Of a stretch of 44,550 nt of DNA, positions 13,587 through 20,384 are shown one piece after another. Where the stretch lies: IMG/VR virus record IMGVR_UViG_3300048507_001041, positions 1 to 44,550 of that record; one strand, 5' to 3'. The DNA comes from a virus. The notes beneath the pieces are model-generated. The model had not been told where the DNA came from. It ran no database searches and saw nothing but the letters and a program-made list of their open reading frames with translations. Both the position numbers and the translations under genes were made by a program. Position 1 is the first letter of the stretch. Each line of letters opens with the position of its first letter.

Positions 13587-14339
13587 TTATTTATGTATAA
13601 AGTAAACATCTTTTCTGTTTTTTTGGTATTTTTTGAATTCACTACAAAAAGGCTCTCCTGAGTAGACTTGATTAAAATATTTTCGAGCAATATAATTCCC
13701 TAATGTCATATTTACATTTAAATGGAATAATCTAGATTGCTTTCTTTGATTGCAAAACAAATTAAGAAACTTCATCGCATTTTTATGGTTAAATCCAATG
13801 ACTCCCATATTTAGAAGTATATGATTATGTAAATTTAATAAAGGCTCTAATAAGAGGGAGTTGCAGATTTGAGAAAAAGTATCCATGCCGAATCTGTAAT
13901 CACTTAACTTAAGTAAATCTTCGCAAAAATAAATGTCATGATCTATATTCATTGTAGAAGGATCTTTACTTATGATAACATCACAAGCATCGACTAAAAA
14001 AACTTTTTCATAAAAATTTTTGTTAAGCCAATCTTGGTAGAGGAAGAATCTATAATCATTATTACTTAGGTTACTTGGAATAACTTTTAAAAATTTAATA
14101 TTTTTATTGGTGTATTTCCCTACAAATTCCTCTGATAGATTGTCATGGAATATTACTGCATCGCAATTAGTCTTGAGTAAAGAATTATAAAAATCTTTTA
14201 TATATAAAAAAGAGTTATTTTTAACAAAACCTTGATCATTAACTCCTTGTATTTTGTTGTTTACATCGCCATGTTGTGGGTGTTTTTTCAGTGTTAAGTA
14301 TGAAGTTAAGATGCACGAATTATTACTCAGGGGGTTCAT
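13587..14339 (-). CDS. Putative GT-A glycosyltransferase
   Basis: A 250-residue protein, the first gene of the long leftward cluster. FYEKVFLVDACDVIISKDPS carries a D-A-C-D metal/donor motif after a hydrophobic strand, and ILLNMGVIGFNHKNAMKFLNLF resembles the 'N-x-G-x-x-G' strand of GT-A transferases. This layout is found in GT8/GT77-like proteins, but the family is not certain. No ribosome site is visible before the ATG, and I could not find a convincing leftward promoter upstream. Confidence 0.6.
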   Translation of the reverse strand: MNPLSNNSCILTSYLTLKKHPQHGDVNNKIQGVNDQGFVKNNSFLYIKDFYNSLLKTNCDAVIFHDNLSEEFVGKYTNKNIKFLKVIPSNLSNNDYRFFLYQDWLNKNFYEKVFLVDACDVIISKDPSTMNIDHDIYFCEDLLKLSDYRFGMDTFSQICNSLLLEPLLNLHNHILLNMGVIGFNHKNAMKFLNLFCNQRKQSRLFHLNVNMTLGNYIARKYFNQVYSGEPFCSEFKKYQKNRKDVYFIHK

Positions 14340-14439
14340 TTAGTTAATTGTAGTTGCGTAATACTTCTGCAAGCATCTGGATTAATTCTAGACAAATCAA
14401 CTTTAGTAAAACTAAATATTGAAATTTTAATTTTTACAC

Positions 14440-14467
14440 TTGACATTTTTGAAAATTATGTTATAAT
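14440..14467 (+). promoter_or_regulatory. Consensus sigma-70 promoter for the rightward operon
   Basis: Perfect TTGACA at 14440-14445 and perfect TATAAT at 14462-14467 with a 16-base spacer. The predicted start is near 14474, exactly where the palindrome begins. It gives a leader of about 110 bases before the sigma-factor gene. This is the best promoter match in the window and should be used by the host polymerase early in infection (inference). Confidence 0.85.
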
Positions 14468-14472
14468 ATTAT

Positions 14473-14494
14473 TCCTTAAACTTAAGTTTAAGGA
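14473..14494. promoter_or_regulatory. 22-bp perfect palindrome at the predicted start site (operator candidate)
   Basis: Two inverted 11-base halves, TCCTTAAACTT and its exact complement, meet at 14483/14484. The palindrome begins 6 bases after the -10 hexamer, so a bound protein would block initiation. In RNA it would form an 11-bp hairpin with no loop, which is sterically impossible without opening a few pairs, so a DNA operator is more likely than an RNA element. Confidence 0.65.
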
Positions 14495-14541
14495 TATTTC
14501 TAACGTATATCTTATAATTATCTTACGTAAACCTAATAATA

Positions 14542-14574
14542 ATGTTGACATTACTATAGATGTTATGTTAACAT
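14542..14574. promoter_or_regulatory. Pair of ATGTT(G/A)ACAT boxes before the sigma-factor gene
   Basis: ATGTTGACAT at 14542-14551 and the perfect palindrome ATGTTAACAT at 14565-14574, 23 bases apart (about two helical turns). The second ends right at the GGAGGAA ribosome site (14575-14581). They could be repressor half-sites or chance AT-rich matches. Confidence 0.35.
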
Positions 14575-14587
14575 GGAGGAAATTCAA

Positions 14588-15196
14588 ATGAAAAATACAG
14601 AGAAAATGTCGGATTCTGAGTTAATCCATAAATTAAGAGAAGATACCAGCTCCACAGAGTGCTTACTAGAGCTAATATCGAGGCACAGCGGAATATATAT
14701 GACTATGGTTAATAATTATACTCCAGGAACAAATAGCTCCATACCTTCTTTTAAGAATGAATTAATCTCAGATAAAAATTATTACATATATCAAGCTGCA
14801 CTCAAGTATGATGAGTCTAGGAACACTAAGTTTTCAACTTACTTAGGCAATGAAACTAGATGGATGTGCTTAAATTTATACAATAAGAACAAAAATCAAT
14901 CATTCCGTGAAATCTTCTTAGATCAACCGGAAATTAAAGAGATGCCTGAAGAGGAAGATTATGATCAAAAGATTATATCCAAAGAATTTCTTAACAAGGT
15001 AATGTCGATGATAGATAATTACAAAGATCAGAGAGTGTCTCAGATTTTTAAAATGAGATACATTGATGCAAGCACCAATAAAGTGACACCATGGAAACAA
15101 ATAGGCGACTCTCTCAATTTAAGCATTCAGGGCTGCATTAATATTCACAATAAAACAATATCAAAAATAAAGAAAGAGCTTAGCAAAGACATATGA
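14588..15196 (+). CDS. Phage-encoded sigma-70 family RNA polymerase sigma factor
   Basis: A 202-residue protein. Residues about 20-90 fit sigma region 2: LLELISRHSGIYMTMVNNY, then KNYYIYQAALKYDESRNTKFSTYLGNETRW, the promoter-melting segment (family: A...YDP.RG.KFSTYA...IR). Residues about 150-200 (QIFKMRYIDASTNKVTPWKQIGDSLNLSIQGCINIHNKTISKIKKEL) form a region-4 helix-turn-helix. Regions 1.1 and most of 3 are absent. It would redirect host RNA polymerase, probably to later phage genes. I chose the ATG at 14588, with GGAGGAA seven bases upstream, over the in-frame ATG at 14573, which lies inside the ribosome-site region. First gene of the rightward operon; its stop overlaps ssb by 4 bases. Confidence 0.85.
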   Translation: MKNTEKMSDSELIHKLREDTSSTECLLELISRHSGIYMTMVNNYTPGTNSSIPSFKNELISDKNYYIYQAALKYDESRNTKFSTYLGNETRWMCLNLYNKNKNQSFREIFLDQPEIKEMPEEEDYDQKIISKEFLNKVMSMIDNYKDQRVSQIFKMRYIDASTNKVTPWKQIGDSLNLSIQGCINIHNKTISKIKKELSKDI

Positions 15197-15576
15197 TTAA
15201 TAAATTTATAGGAATAGGCCACCTCACTAGGTCACCAGAGTTAAAGGATTTAGGTGAATACACGAAATGTGTTTTCTCAATTGCGATAAATTCCTCAAAA
15301 GAAGAAGTCTTATTTATGGATGTCGAATGCTGGAACAAGGTCGCAAGCAACTGCAATAAATATATATCAAAAGGTTCCTGCGTTTACATAGAAGGTAAAA
15401 TAAAAGTTAATAAATGGGAAGACAAGGAAGGCAACAAACGCCAGAAGTTTTTTGTTGGAGCAGACATCGTAAGATTCCTTCCTAATGGTAAAAAAGATGA
15501 GGATAAAAAAATTGAAAATCCTCAACCTTCCAATAGTATAAAGGAAATTATCGACGAAGAAGAAATGCCCTTTTAA
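15193..15576 (+). CDS. ssb: Single-stranded DNA-binding protein
   Basis: A 127-residue bacterial-type SSB. The OB fold is visible as NKFIGIGHLTRSPELKDL, CVFSIAIN, FMDVECWNKVASNCNKYISKGSCVYIEGKI and FFVGADIVRFL, followed by a disordered linker and the acidic tip DEEEMPF, which recruits repair and replication proteins. It coats ssDNA during phage replication and recombination. It is coupled to the sigma factor by ATGA and followed one base later by a glycosyltransferase gene. Confidence 0.95.
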   Translation: MINKFIGIGHLTRSPELKDLGEYTKCVFSIAINSSKEEVLFMDVECWNKVASNCNKYISKGSCVYIEGKIKVNKWEDKEGNKRQKFFVGADIVRFLPNGKKDEDKKIENPQPSNSIKEIIDEEEMPF

Positions 15577-15577
15577 T

Positions 15578-16663
15578 ATGGATTACATTAATTTTAGCGG
15601 ACCAATAAACTCCTTAAGCTTTGGCAATGTTACTGTCAATATGTTGAGAGAGTTGCATAAGTTAGATCAAAAAATCTGTTTTTTTCCTGTTGGAAATAAT
15701 TTAGATTTCGATGCATATGACAAGCTTTCCGAGGATTGCAAATCTTGGATTACTGACTGTTATCATAATAGATTAAAAAATCTAAATAAAGATAATCCAT
15801 CACTAAAGATGTGGCACCTTATGGGTTCAGAATCTACAGTTGGTTCAAGAAGTTTTCTTTATACTTTTTATGAATGCGATCAACCAACTGACGCAGAAGT
15901 TAATTTATCAAGTATTCATGAAAAAACAATTTTTAGTAGCTCCCATTCTGAGGAATGCTTCAAAAGTAAAGGTTTAACCAATACCGAATACATACCTATA
16001 GGTTTTGATGAAGATTTCTTTGAAACAGATAAGGAATATCTTGGAGATAAAATCAATTTTGGATTAGTTGGCAAGTTTGAAAAAAGAAAGCACACTGCAA
16101 AAATATTAAAGCTTTGGGCCGAAAAATACGGAGACAATCCAGACTACCAACTGACTTGCTGTATAACAAATCCATTCTTCAAAGAAGATCAAATGAAGTT
16201 AGTTATCGCTAGTGCGTTGGCAGGAAAAACATACAAAAATATAAACTTCCTACCCCATCTTAAAACAAACTCTGAGATGAATGAACTTTATAATTCTATA
16301 GACATCAATCTTAGTGGTTTAAGCGGGGCAGAAGGATGGAACTTGCCAGCATTTAATTCAACCTGCTTAGGTAAATGGAGTATTGTTCTCAATGCTACAT
16401 CTCATAAAGATTGGGCGACAGAAGAAAACTCTATCATAGTAAATCCGTCATCCCAGGAAGAGATATACGATAATATATTCTTCAAGAAAGATGACAATTT
16501 TAATCAAGGTAACTTTAACATCTTTTCTGATGAAGATTTCTATTCTGCTACAGAAAAAGCTATATCTGTCTGCAAAAGTAAAAACACAGAAGGGGTAAAA
16601 CTAAAAGAAACATTTAATTACTCAAATACTATTAACCAAATATTAAAACTAATTAAGTCATGA
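15578..16663 (+). CDS. GT-B glycosyltransferase, GT4-like
   Basis: A 361-residue GT-B protein. The N-terminal half has INFSGPINSLSFGNVTVNML and a region typical of acceptor domains. The C-terminal half has FGLVGKFEKRKHTAKILKLW (family: G+...KG...), then INLSGLSGAEGWNLPAFNSTCLGKWSIVLNATSHKDW, where AEGWNLPAFNS takes the place of the E-x7-E donor motif. Located between ssb and a 60-aa gene, overlapping the latter by 4 bases. This mix of replication and sugar genes in one operon is seen in T4-like marine phages. Donor unknown. Confidence 0.8.
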   Translation: MDYINFSGPINSLSFGNVTVNMLRELHKLDQKICFFPVGNNLDFDAYDKLSEDCKSWITDCYHNRLKNLNKDNPSLKMWHLMGSESTVGSRSFLYTFYECDQPTDAEVNLSSIHEKTIFSSSHSEECFKSKGLTNTEYIPIGFDEDFFETDKEYLGDKINFGLVGKFEKRKHTAKILKLWAEKYGDNPDYQLTCCITNPFFKEDQMKLVIASALAGKTYKNINFLPHLKTNSEMNELYNSIDINLSGLSGAEGWNLPAFNSTCLGKWSIVLNATSHKDWATEENSIIVNPSSQEEIYDNIFFKKDDNFNQGNFNIFSDEDFYSATEKAISVCKSKNTEGVKLKETFNYSNTINQILKLIKS

Positions 16664-16842
16664 ATATAAAAAGAGAAGGAAACAGCGTATTGTTATGTTG
16701 CGGAAAAGGCAGGTGTCCTGCATTAAAAAAAACCGAAGATGATATGTATTCATTAAAAGATGATTTCGGCGGTGAAGTCAAGCTAAGTAAAGAACAACTA
16801 AACGTTATTCAAGAAGCTTTAAAAGAACTTGATAACTCTTAA
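16660..16842 (+). CDS. Small conserved phage protein with CCGKGRCP motif (60 aa)
   Basis: A 60-residue protein: NSVLLCCGKGRCPALKK near the N-terminus, then an acidic stretch, then a helix (SKEQLNVIQEALKEL). The three closely spaced cysteines could bind a metal but do not make a complete zinc site on their own. Similar small 'CCGxxxCP' proteins occur in marine phages (memory only). It overlaps the preceding gene by 4 bases (ATGA). Confidence 0.7.
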   Translation: MNIKREGNSVLLCCGKGRCPALKKTEDDMYSLKDDFGGEVKLSKEQLNVIQEALKELDNS

Positions 16843-17125
16843 ACTTATAGCATCAATTGGCTTGATGTGGATCCTTAGGTATGGATCTATCCTTAACAAA
16901 CCAAGAACTTACATATGCAATAAATCAAATATATTGAAAGAATTATTCAATTGTAGTTTATGTTTAGGATTTTGGACAGGTTGCTTGATTGGTGCAGTAT
17001 TTTTTTATCTAGAAAGAAATATTCATTATGCACTTTTCCCGCTAGCTTCTTCTGCCTTGTGCTGGTTCTTTGATTCATTGCTAGATTTAATACAATTAGC
17101 CGCCAACAAATTAGACAAAAAGTAA
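16829..17125 (+). CDS. DUF1360-like small membrane protein
   Basis: A 98-residue protein with about three hydrophobic segments: residues 3-20, 45-62 and 68-88. LFNCSLCLGFWTGCLIGA between the first two is the C-x-x-C-x-x-x-W motif of DUF1360 proteins found in bacteria and phages. The start is a TTG at 16829 overlapping the previous gene by 14 bases; an ATG at 16865 would remove the first membrane segment, so TTG is preferred. Function unknown; inner-membrane location inferred. Confidence 0.7.
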   Translation: MITLKLIASIGLMWILRYGSILNKPRTYICNKSNILKELFNCSLCLGFWTGCLIGAVFFYLERNIHYALFPLASSALCWFFDSLLDLIQLAANKLDKK

Positions 17126-17126
17126 A

Positions 17127-17513
17127 ATGCCTATATACTTATTTCAACACCCAAAAACCGAAGAAGTAGCTGAATTATTTTTTGGTATGAATGATGAAAA
17201 GAAATATATAGATGAAGATGGAACTGAATGGAAACGCATATATTCTTTGCCTCAATTAAACACAGAAGCATCAATTGACCCATGGAATAATGCTGACTTC
17301 GTTAATAAAACCGCAGGCAAGCAAGGAACTTATGGCGACCTCATGGATCGAAGTGCAGAGCTTTCGGCGCAAAGAGCCTCCCAAAACGGCGGCGTTGATC
17401 CATTAAAAGAAAAATACTATAAGAACTACTCTAAGACTAGAAGAGGTGCGAAGCATCCAGATCAGATGAAAAAAAGTTTTGAGAATAAAAATATAAAAAT
17501 AGATTTTGACTAA
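17127..17513 (+). CDS. FmdB-like N-terminal domain protein without zinc cysteines
   Basis: A 128-residue protein beginning MPIYLFQHPKTEEVAELFFGMNDEKKYIDEDGTEWKRIYS. FmdB-family proteins begin MP-x-Y-x-(Y/F)-x-C-x-x-C-G; here the sequence after MPIYLFQ lacks both cysteines, a form typical of marine phages. The rest is polar and basic (KTRRGAKHPDQMKK) with no clear fold. It begins one base after the DUF1360-like gene. A nucleic-acid or regulatory role is sometimes assumed for FmdB but cannot be supported here. Confidence 0.7.
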   Translation: MPIYLFQHPKTEEVAELFFGMNDEKKYIDEDGTEWKRIYSLPQLNTEASIDPWNNADFVNKTAGKQGTYGDLMDRSAELSAQRASQNGGVDPLKEKYYKNYSKTRRGAKHPDQMKKSFENKNIKIDFD

Positions 17514-17514
17514 T

Positions 17515-18069
17515 ATGAACATACAAATATACAAGCCAAATAAAAGTAATACAGGTTTTGGGTTTTCATTCTCTGCGGGAGATGATAAAAAAAGTGGAGA
17601 GCCTGTTTTATTCGTAAACGGAATAGCTCAGTATTCTTGGAATAATGGCTCTGGAACATTTCAAGGTAACTCTAATAATCCAGAGAAAACTATTACCGTT
17701 AAGTTTAATGAATTTGAGTGCGGTTCAATTATTAATTGCTTGGAAAAAAGATACGAGTGGAGCACTTATCATAAAAGCGGAGAAAACAATACATCAATTA
17801 AATTTACTCCTTGGGATAAAGTCGCAACTATCAAGAGTTATAATTCTCAGAAAAAAGAATATGAAGAATCTAAGCAAACCATACCTGCGTTTGGTATGAC
17901 CATTTCTAAAAGTGGTGGCAATACATTTAAATTATCATTAGAGCCAGGCGAATGCGAATGCTTGATTTCATTTCTAAGATACTTAATTCAAAAAATTTAC
18001 CAACATAGGTATAATAAATCAAACAAAACAAAAGCTGAGTCTGCAGGGATTGAACCTTTGTATGAGTAG
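17515..18069 (+). CDS. Conserved phage protein, possibly PC4/Whirly-like ssDNA-binding
   Basis: A 184-residue protein. The sequence NIQIYKPNKSNTGFGFSFSAG ... VNGIAQYSWNNGSGTFQGNSNNPEKTITVKFNEFECGSIINCLE is a series of beta strands with basic and aromatic residues ending in a helix. A second, shorter copy of strand-strand-helix (FGMTISKSGGNTFKLSLEPGECECLISFLRYL) follows. Two beta-sheet-plus-helix units suggest a PC4/Whirly-type ssDNA-binding fold, which would fit an operon with SSB and a recombination protein, but this is inference. I chose the ATG at 17515, one base after the preceding stop, over the TTG at 17506. Confidence 0.65.
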   Translation: MNIQIYKPNKSNTGFGFSFSAGDDKKSGEPVLFVNGIAQYSWNNGSGTFQGNSNNPEKTITVKFNEFECGSIINCLEKRYEWSTYHKSGENNTSIKFTPWDKVATIKSYNSQKKEYEESKQTIPAFGMTISKSGGNTFKLSLEPGECECLISFLRYLIQKIYQHRYNKSNKTKAESAGIEPLYE

Positions 18070-19981
18070 AAAAAAGAAAATACTTTTTCACAGTAACCAC
18101 TGTAAAGCTTTTACTGGTTTTGGTAAAAATTCTAAGAATATCTTAAAGTATTTACAGTCTACTGGCAAATATGAAATTATAGAGGCGGCTAATGGGTTTC
18201 CTAAATCGCACACCCCTCTATCAAAAATGCCATGGAAATGCATTGGTACTTTACCAAACGACCAATCAAGAATTAATGAATTAAATAAAGACCCTAACTT
18301 AGCAAGGGCTGCAGCATATGGAGCTGAAACAATAGACGAAATCATTAAGGAAGTAAAGCCAGATATTTATATTGGAGCTGAAGATATTTGGGCATTCAAC
18401 GAATATTGGAATCGTAAATGGTGGAATAAAATAAACTGTATGATTTGGACGACTTTAGATTCTGAGCCAATTCTTCCGTTAGCTGTTTCTGCTGCATCAC
18501 ATATCAAGCATTATTACGGTTGGGCATCTTTTGCAGAAAGAGAAATGAAAAAGTTAGGCCACGATCATTTCAAAACACTTCATGGGGCAGTAGATCGTAA
18601 AAATTTCTTTCGAGGTACTGATGAGTCTAGATTAAATCTTAGAAAAAAACACAAGATTGATTCTAATTGTTTTTTAATCGGGTTTGTATTTAGGAATCAA
18701 TTAAGAAAAAGTGTCCCAAATTTGCTGGATGGATTTAAAATGTTCAAAGATCAAAATCCGTCAGTCAATTCTAAACTATTACTGCACACACATTGGGATG
18801 AGGGTTGGGATATCCCTAGGCTTATTGAAGAAAAAGGTATAGATAATTTTGATATACTCACAACTTACTATTGCGAAAAATGCAAAACCTATGAAATTAA
18901 ACCTTACTCTGGTCAAAAATTAGACTGCAAAAATTGCGGGAGTAAAGAATCTCAAAGCACCACAAATGTCAAGCACGGCGTATCCGAATCTCAACTTAAT
19001 GAGATATACAATCTTATGGATGTATACTGCCACCCATTTACATCTGGCGGCCAAGAACTGCCCATACAGGAAGCTAAGCTTTGCGAACTAATAACACTAG
19101 TCACAAATTACAGCTGTGGTGAAGATCAATGCACAGCAGAGAGCGGAGGGTTTGCATTAGATTGGGCAGAGTACCGTGAGCCAGGAACTCAATTTATAAA
19201 AGCTAGTACCTACCCCGCCAGCATATGCAAGCAGCTTAACAAGATCCACAAGATGAAACCTCAAAAGAGGAAAGAGATCGGTAAAAAAGCTAGAAAATTT
19301 GTTATAGAAAATTACTCTACTGAAGCTATAGGTAAACAGCTTGAAGAAATTATAGATGAAATGGATTTTACGGAATGGGATTTTGACTTTTCCGAAAAAC
19401 CAAGAAATCCTGACTACGATCCGCCTCAAATAAACTCGGACTCGGATTGGCTTATTGATATATATAAGAATATATTAATGATGGATGTTGATCCATCAAT
19501 AGATCAAGGTCACAAGCATTGGATGTCTCAAATTAAAAAAGGATTATCTCGCCCCGAAGTATTAAAATATTTTAAAAATGTTGCCAGCAAAGAAAACGCC
19601 AAAATAAATAGTGAAATTAATTTTGATGATCTACTAGATGATGAAGGTCAAGACAAAAGAATTGCTGTGGTAATGCCAGGAAGTGCTGGAGATGTACTTT
19701 GGGTTAATTCATTGCTCAGCAATTTAAAGGAACTCTATCCAGAACACAATATATATTTTATTACAAAGAAAACATTTTTTCCTTTCATCGAAGATCATCC
19801 TGCTGTTCATAAGTTAATTCCTCATACTGATCAGATGGACTCACTTTTATTACTTGAGGGAAGCATGAAGCACTCTGGGTATTTTGATGTAGCATATCTT
19901 CCAAATATAGGCACGCAAAGAATTTTGAATTATACTCATAACGGTAAAGATAAAATACAATTTGATATATATGACAAGTAA
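18062..19981 (+). CDS. GT-B glycosyltransferase with zinc knuckle, fused to N-terminal half of a GT9 (heptosyltransferase-like) domain
   Basis: A 639-residue protein. Residues 1-430 are a GT4-like enzyme: KKILFHSNHCKAFTGFGKNSKNIL, HGAVDRKNFF, IGFVFRNQLRKSVPNLLDGF, and MDVYCHPFTSGGQELPIQEAKLCEL as the donor motif. Inside the C-terminal Rossmann domain is a four-cysteine knuckle, C271-x2-C274-x14-C289-x2-C292, likely binding zinc. Residues about 529-639 are a new domain, RIAVVMPGSAGDVLWVNSLLSNLKELYPEHNIYFIT, the N-terminal half of family 9 glycosyltransferases (ADP-heptose type). It ends abruptly at IQFDIYDK; the matching C-terminal half is in the 20368-21549 gene. The ATG at 18062 overlaps the previous stop by 8 bases; an upstream TTG at 18050 is the alternative. 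Confidence 0.82.
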   Translation: MSRKKKILFHSNHCKAFTGFGKNSKNILKYLQSTGKYEIIEAANGFPKSHTPLSKMPWKCIGTLPNDQSRINELNKDPNLARAAAYGAETIDEIIKEVKPDIYIGAEDIWAFNEYWNRKWWNKINCMIWTTLDSEPILPLAVSAASHIKHYYGWASFAEREMKKLGHDHFKTLHGAVDRKNFFRGTDESRLNLRKKHKIDSNCFLIGFVFRNQLRKSVPNLLDGFKMFKDQNPSVNSKLLLHTHWDEGWDIPRLIEEKGIDNFDILTTYYCEKCKTYEIKPYSGQKLDCKNCGSKESQSTTNVKHGVSESQLNEIYNLMDVYCHPFTSGGQELPIQEAKLCELITLVTNYSCGEDQCTAESGGFALDWAEYREPGTQFIKASTYPASICKQLNKIHKMKPQKRKEIGKKARKFVIENYSTEAIGKQLEEIIDEMDFTEWDFDFSEKPRNPDYDPPQINSDSDWLIDIYKNILMMDVDPSIDQGHKHWMSQIKKGLSRPEVLKYFKNVASKENAKINSEINFDDLLDDEGQDKRIAVVMPGSAGDVLWVNSLLSNLKELYPEHNIYFITKKTFFPFIEDHPAVHKLIPHTDQMDSLLLLEGSMKHSGYFDVAYLPNIGTQRILNYTHNGKDKIQFDIYDK

Positions 19982-20384
19982 ATCAAATTTAATATCTACG
20001 CCTATATCTGTCGGCGAACTTTTTGATAAGGTTTCTGTTCTTTCTGTGAAAATGAACAAAATTAAAGATGAGTCTAAAGTTAATGACATTCTTCATGAAT
20101 TAAATTTACTAAAACCTCTCTGTGAACCTTTTTATAAAAAAACACCTGAACTATCAACCCTAATGGATAGCTTAAGAGTTGTTAACTCAGAGCTGTGGGA
20201 TATACTTGAGCTACAAAGGAATAAAGAAAAAGACGGTCAACTAGATCAACAGTTTATTGATTTATCCATATCTGTATATAGAAAAAACGATAGAAGATTT
20301 TTTATCAAACAAGAAATAAATAAATTAACAAGCTCAGAAATAAAAGAGCAAAAATACTACAGTAACGATGAGTCACATAGCTGA
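19971..20384 (+). CDS. DUF6165-like protein
   Basis: A 137-residue protein. STPISVGELFDKVSVLSVKMNKIKDESKV, HELNLLKPL, ELWDILELQRNKEKDGQLDQQFIDLSISVYRKNDRRFFIKQEIN and an E-K/Q-x-Y near the end follow the DUF6165 pattern (I-S-x-G-E-L-x-D-K ... LW ... E ... ND-R ... K ... IN). These helical proteins are often encoded beside glycosyltransferases, function unknown (memory). It lies exactly between the two halves of a GT9 domain, overlapping both (11 and 17 bases), so the three are translationally coupled. ATG at 19971 preferred over TTG at 19962. Confidence 0.75.
   Translation: MTSKSNLISTPISVGELFDKVSVLSVKMNKIKDESKVNDILHELNLLKPLCEPFYKKTPELSTLMDSLRVVNSELWDILELQRNKEKDGQLDQQFIDLSISVYRKNDRRFFIKQEINKLTSSEIKEQKYYSNDESHS

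Noticed and set aside
14340-14440. Leftward promoter for the sugar cluster; inverted repeat TTTAGT-AAA-ACTAAA at 14402-14416
   Set aside because: No -35/-10 pair with proper spacing was found for the minus strand, and the 6-bp repeat is short for an AT-rich region.
14573-14590. ATG at 14573 as the start of the sigma factor
   Set aside because: The GGAGGAA ribosome site begins two bases after it and is well spaced for the ATG at 14588, so the first five codons are probably not translated.
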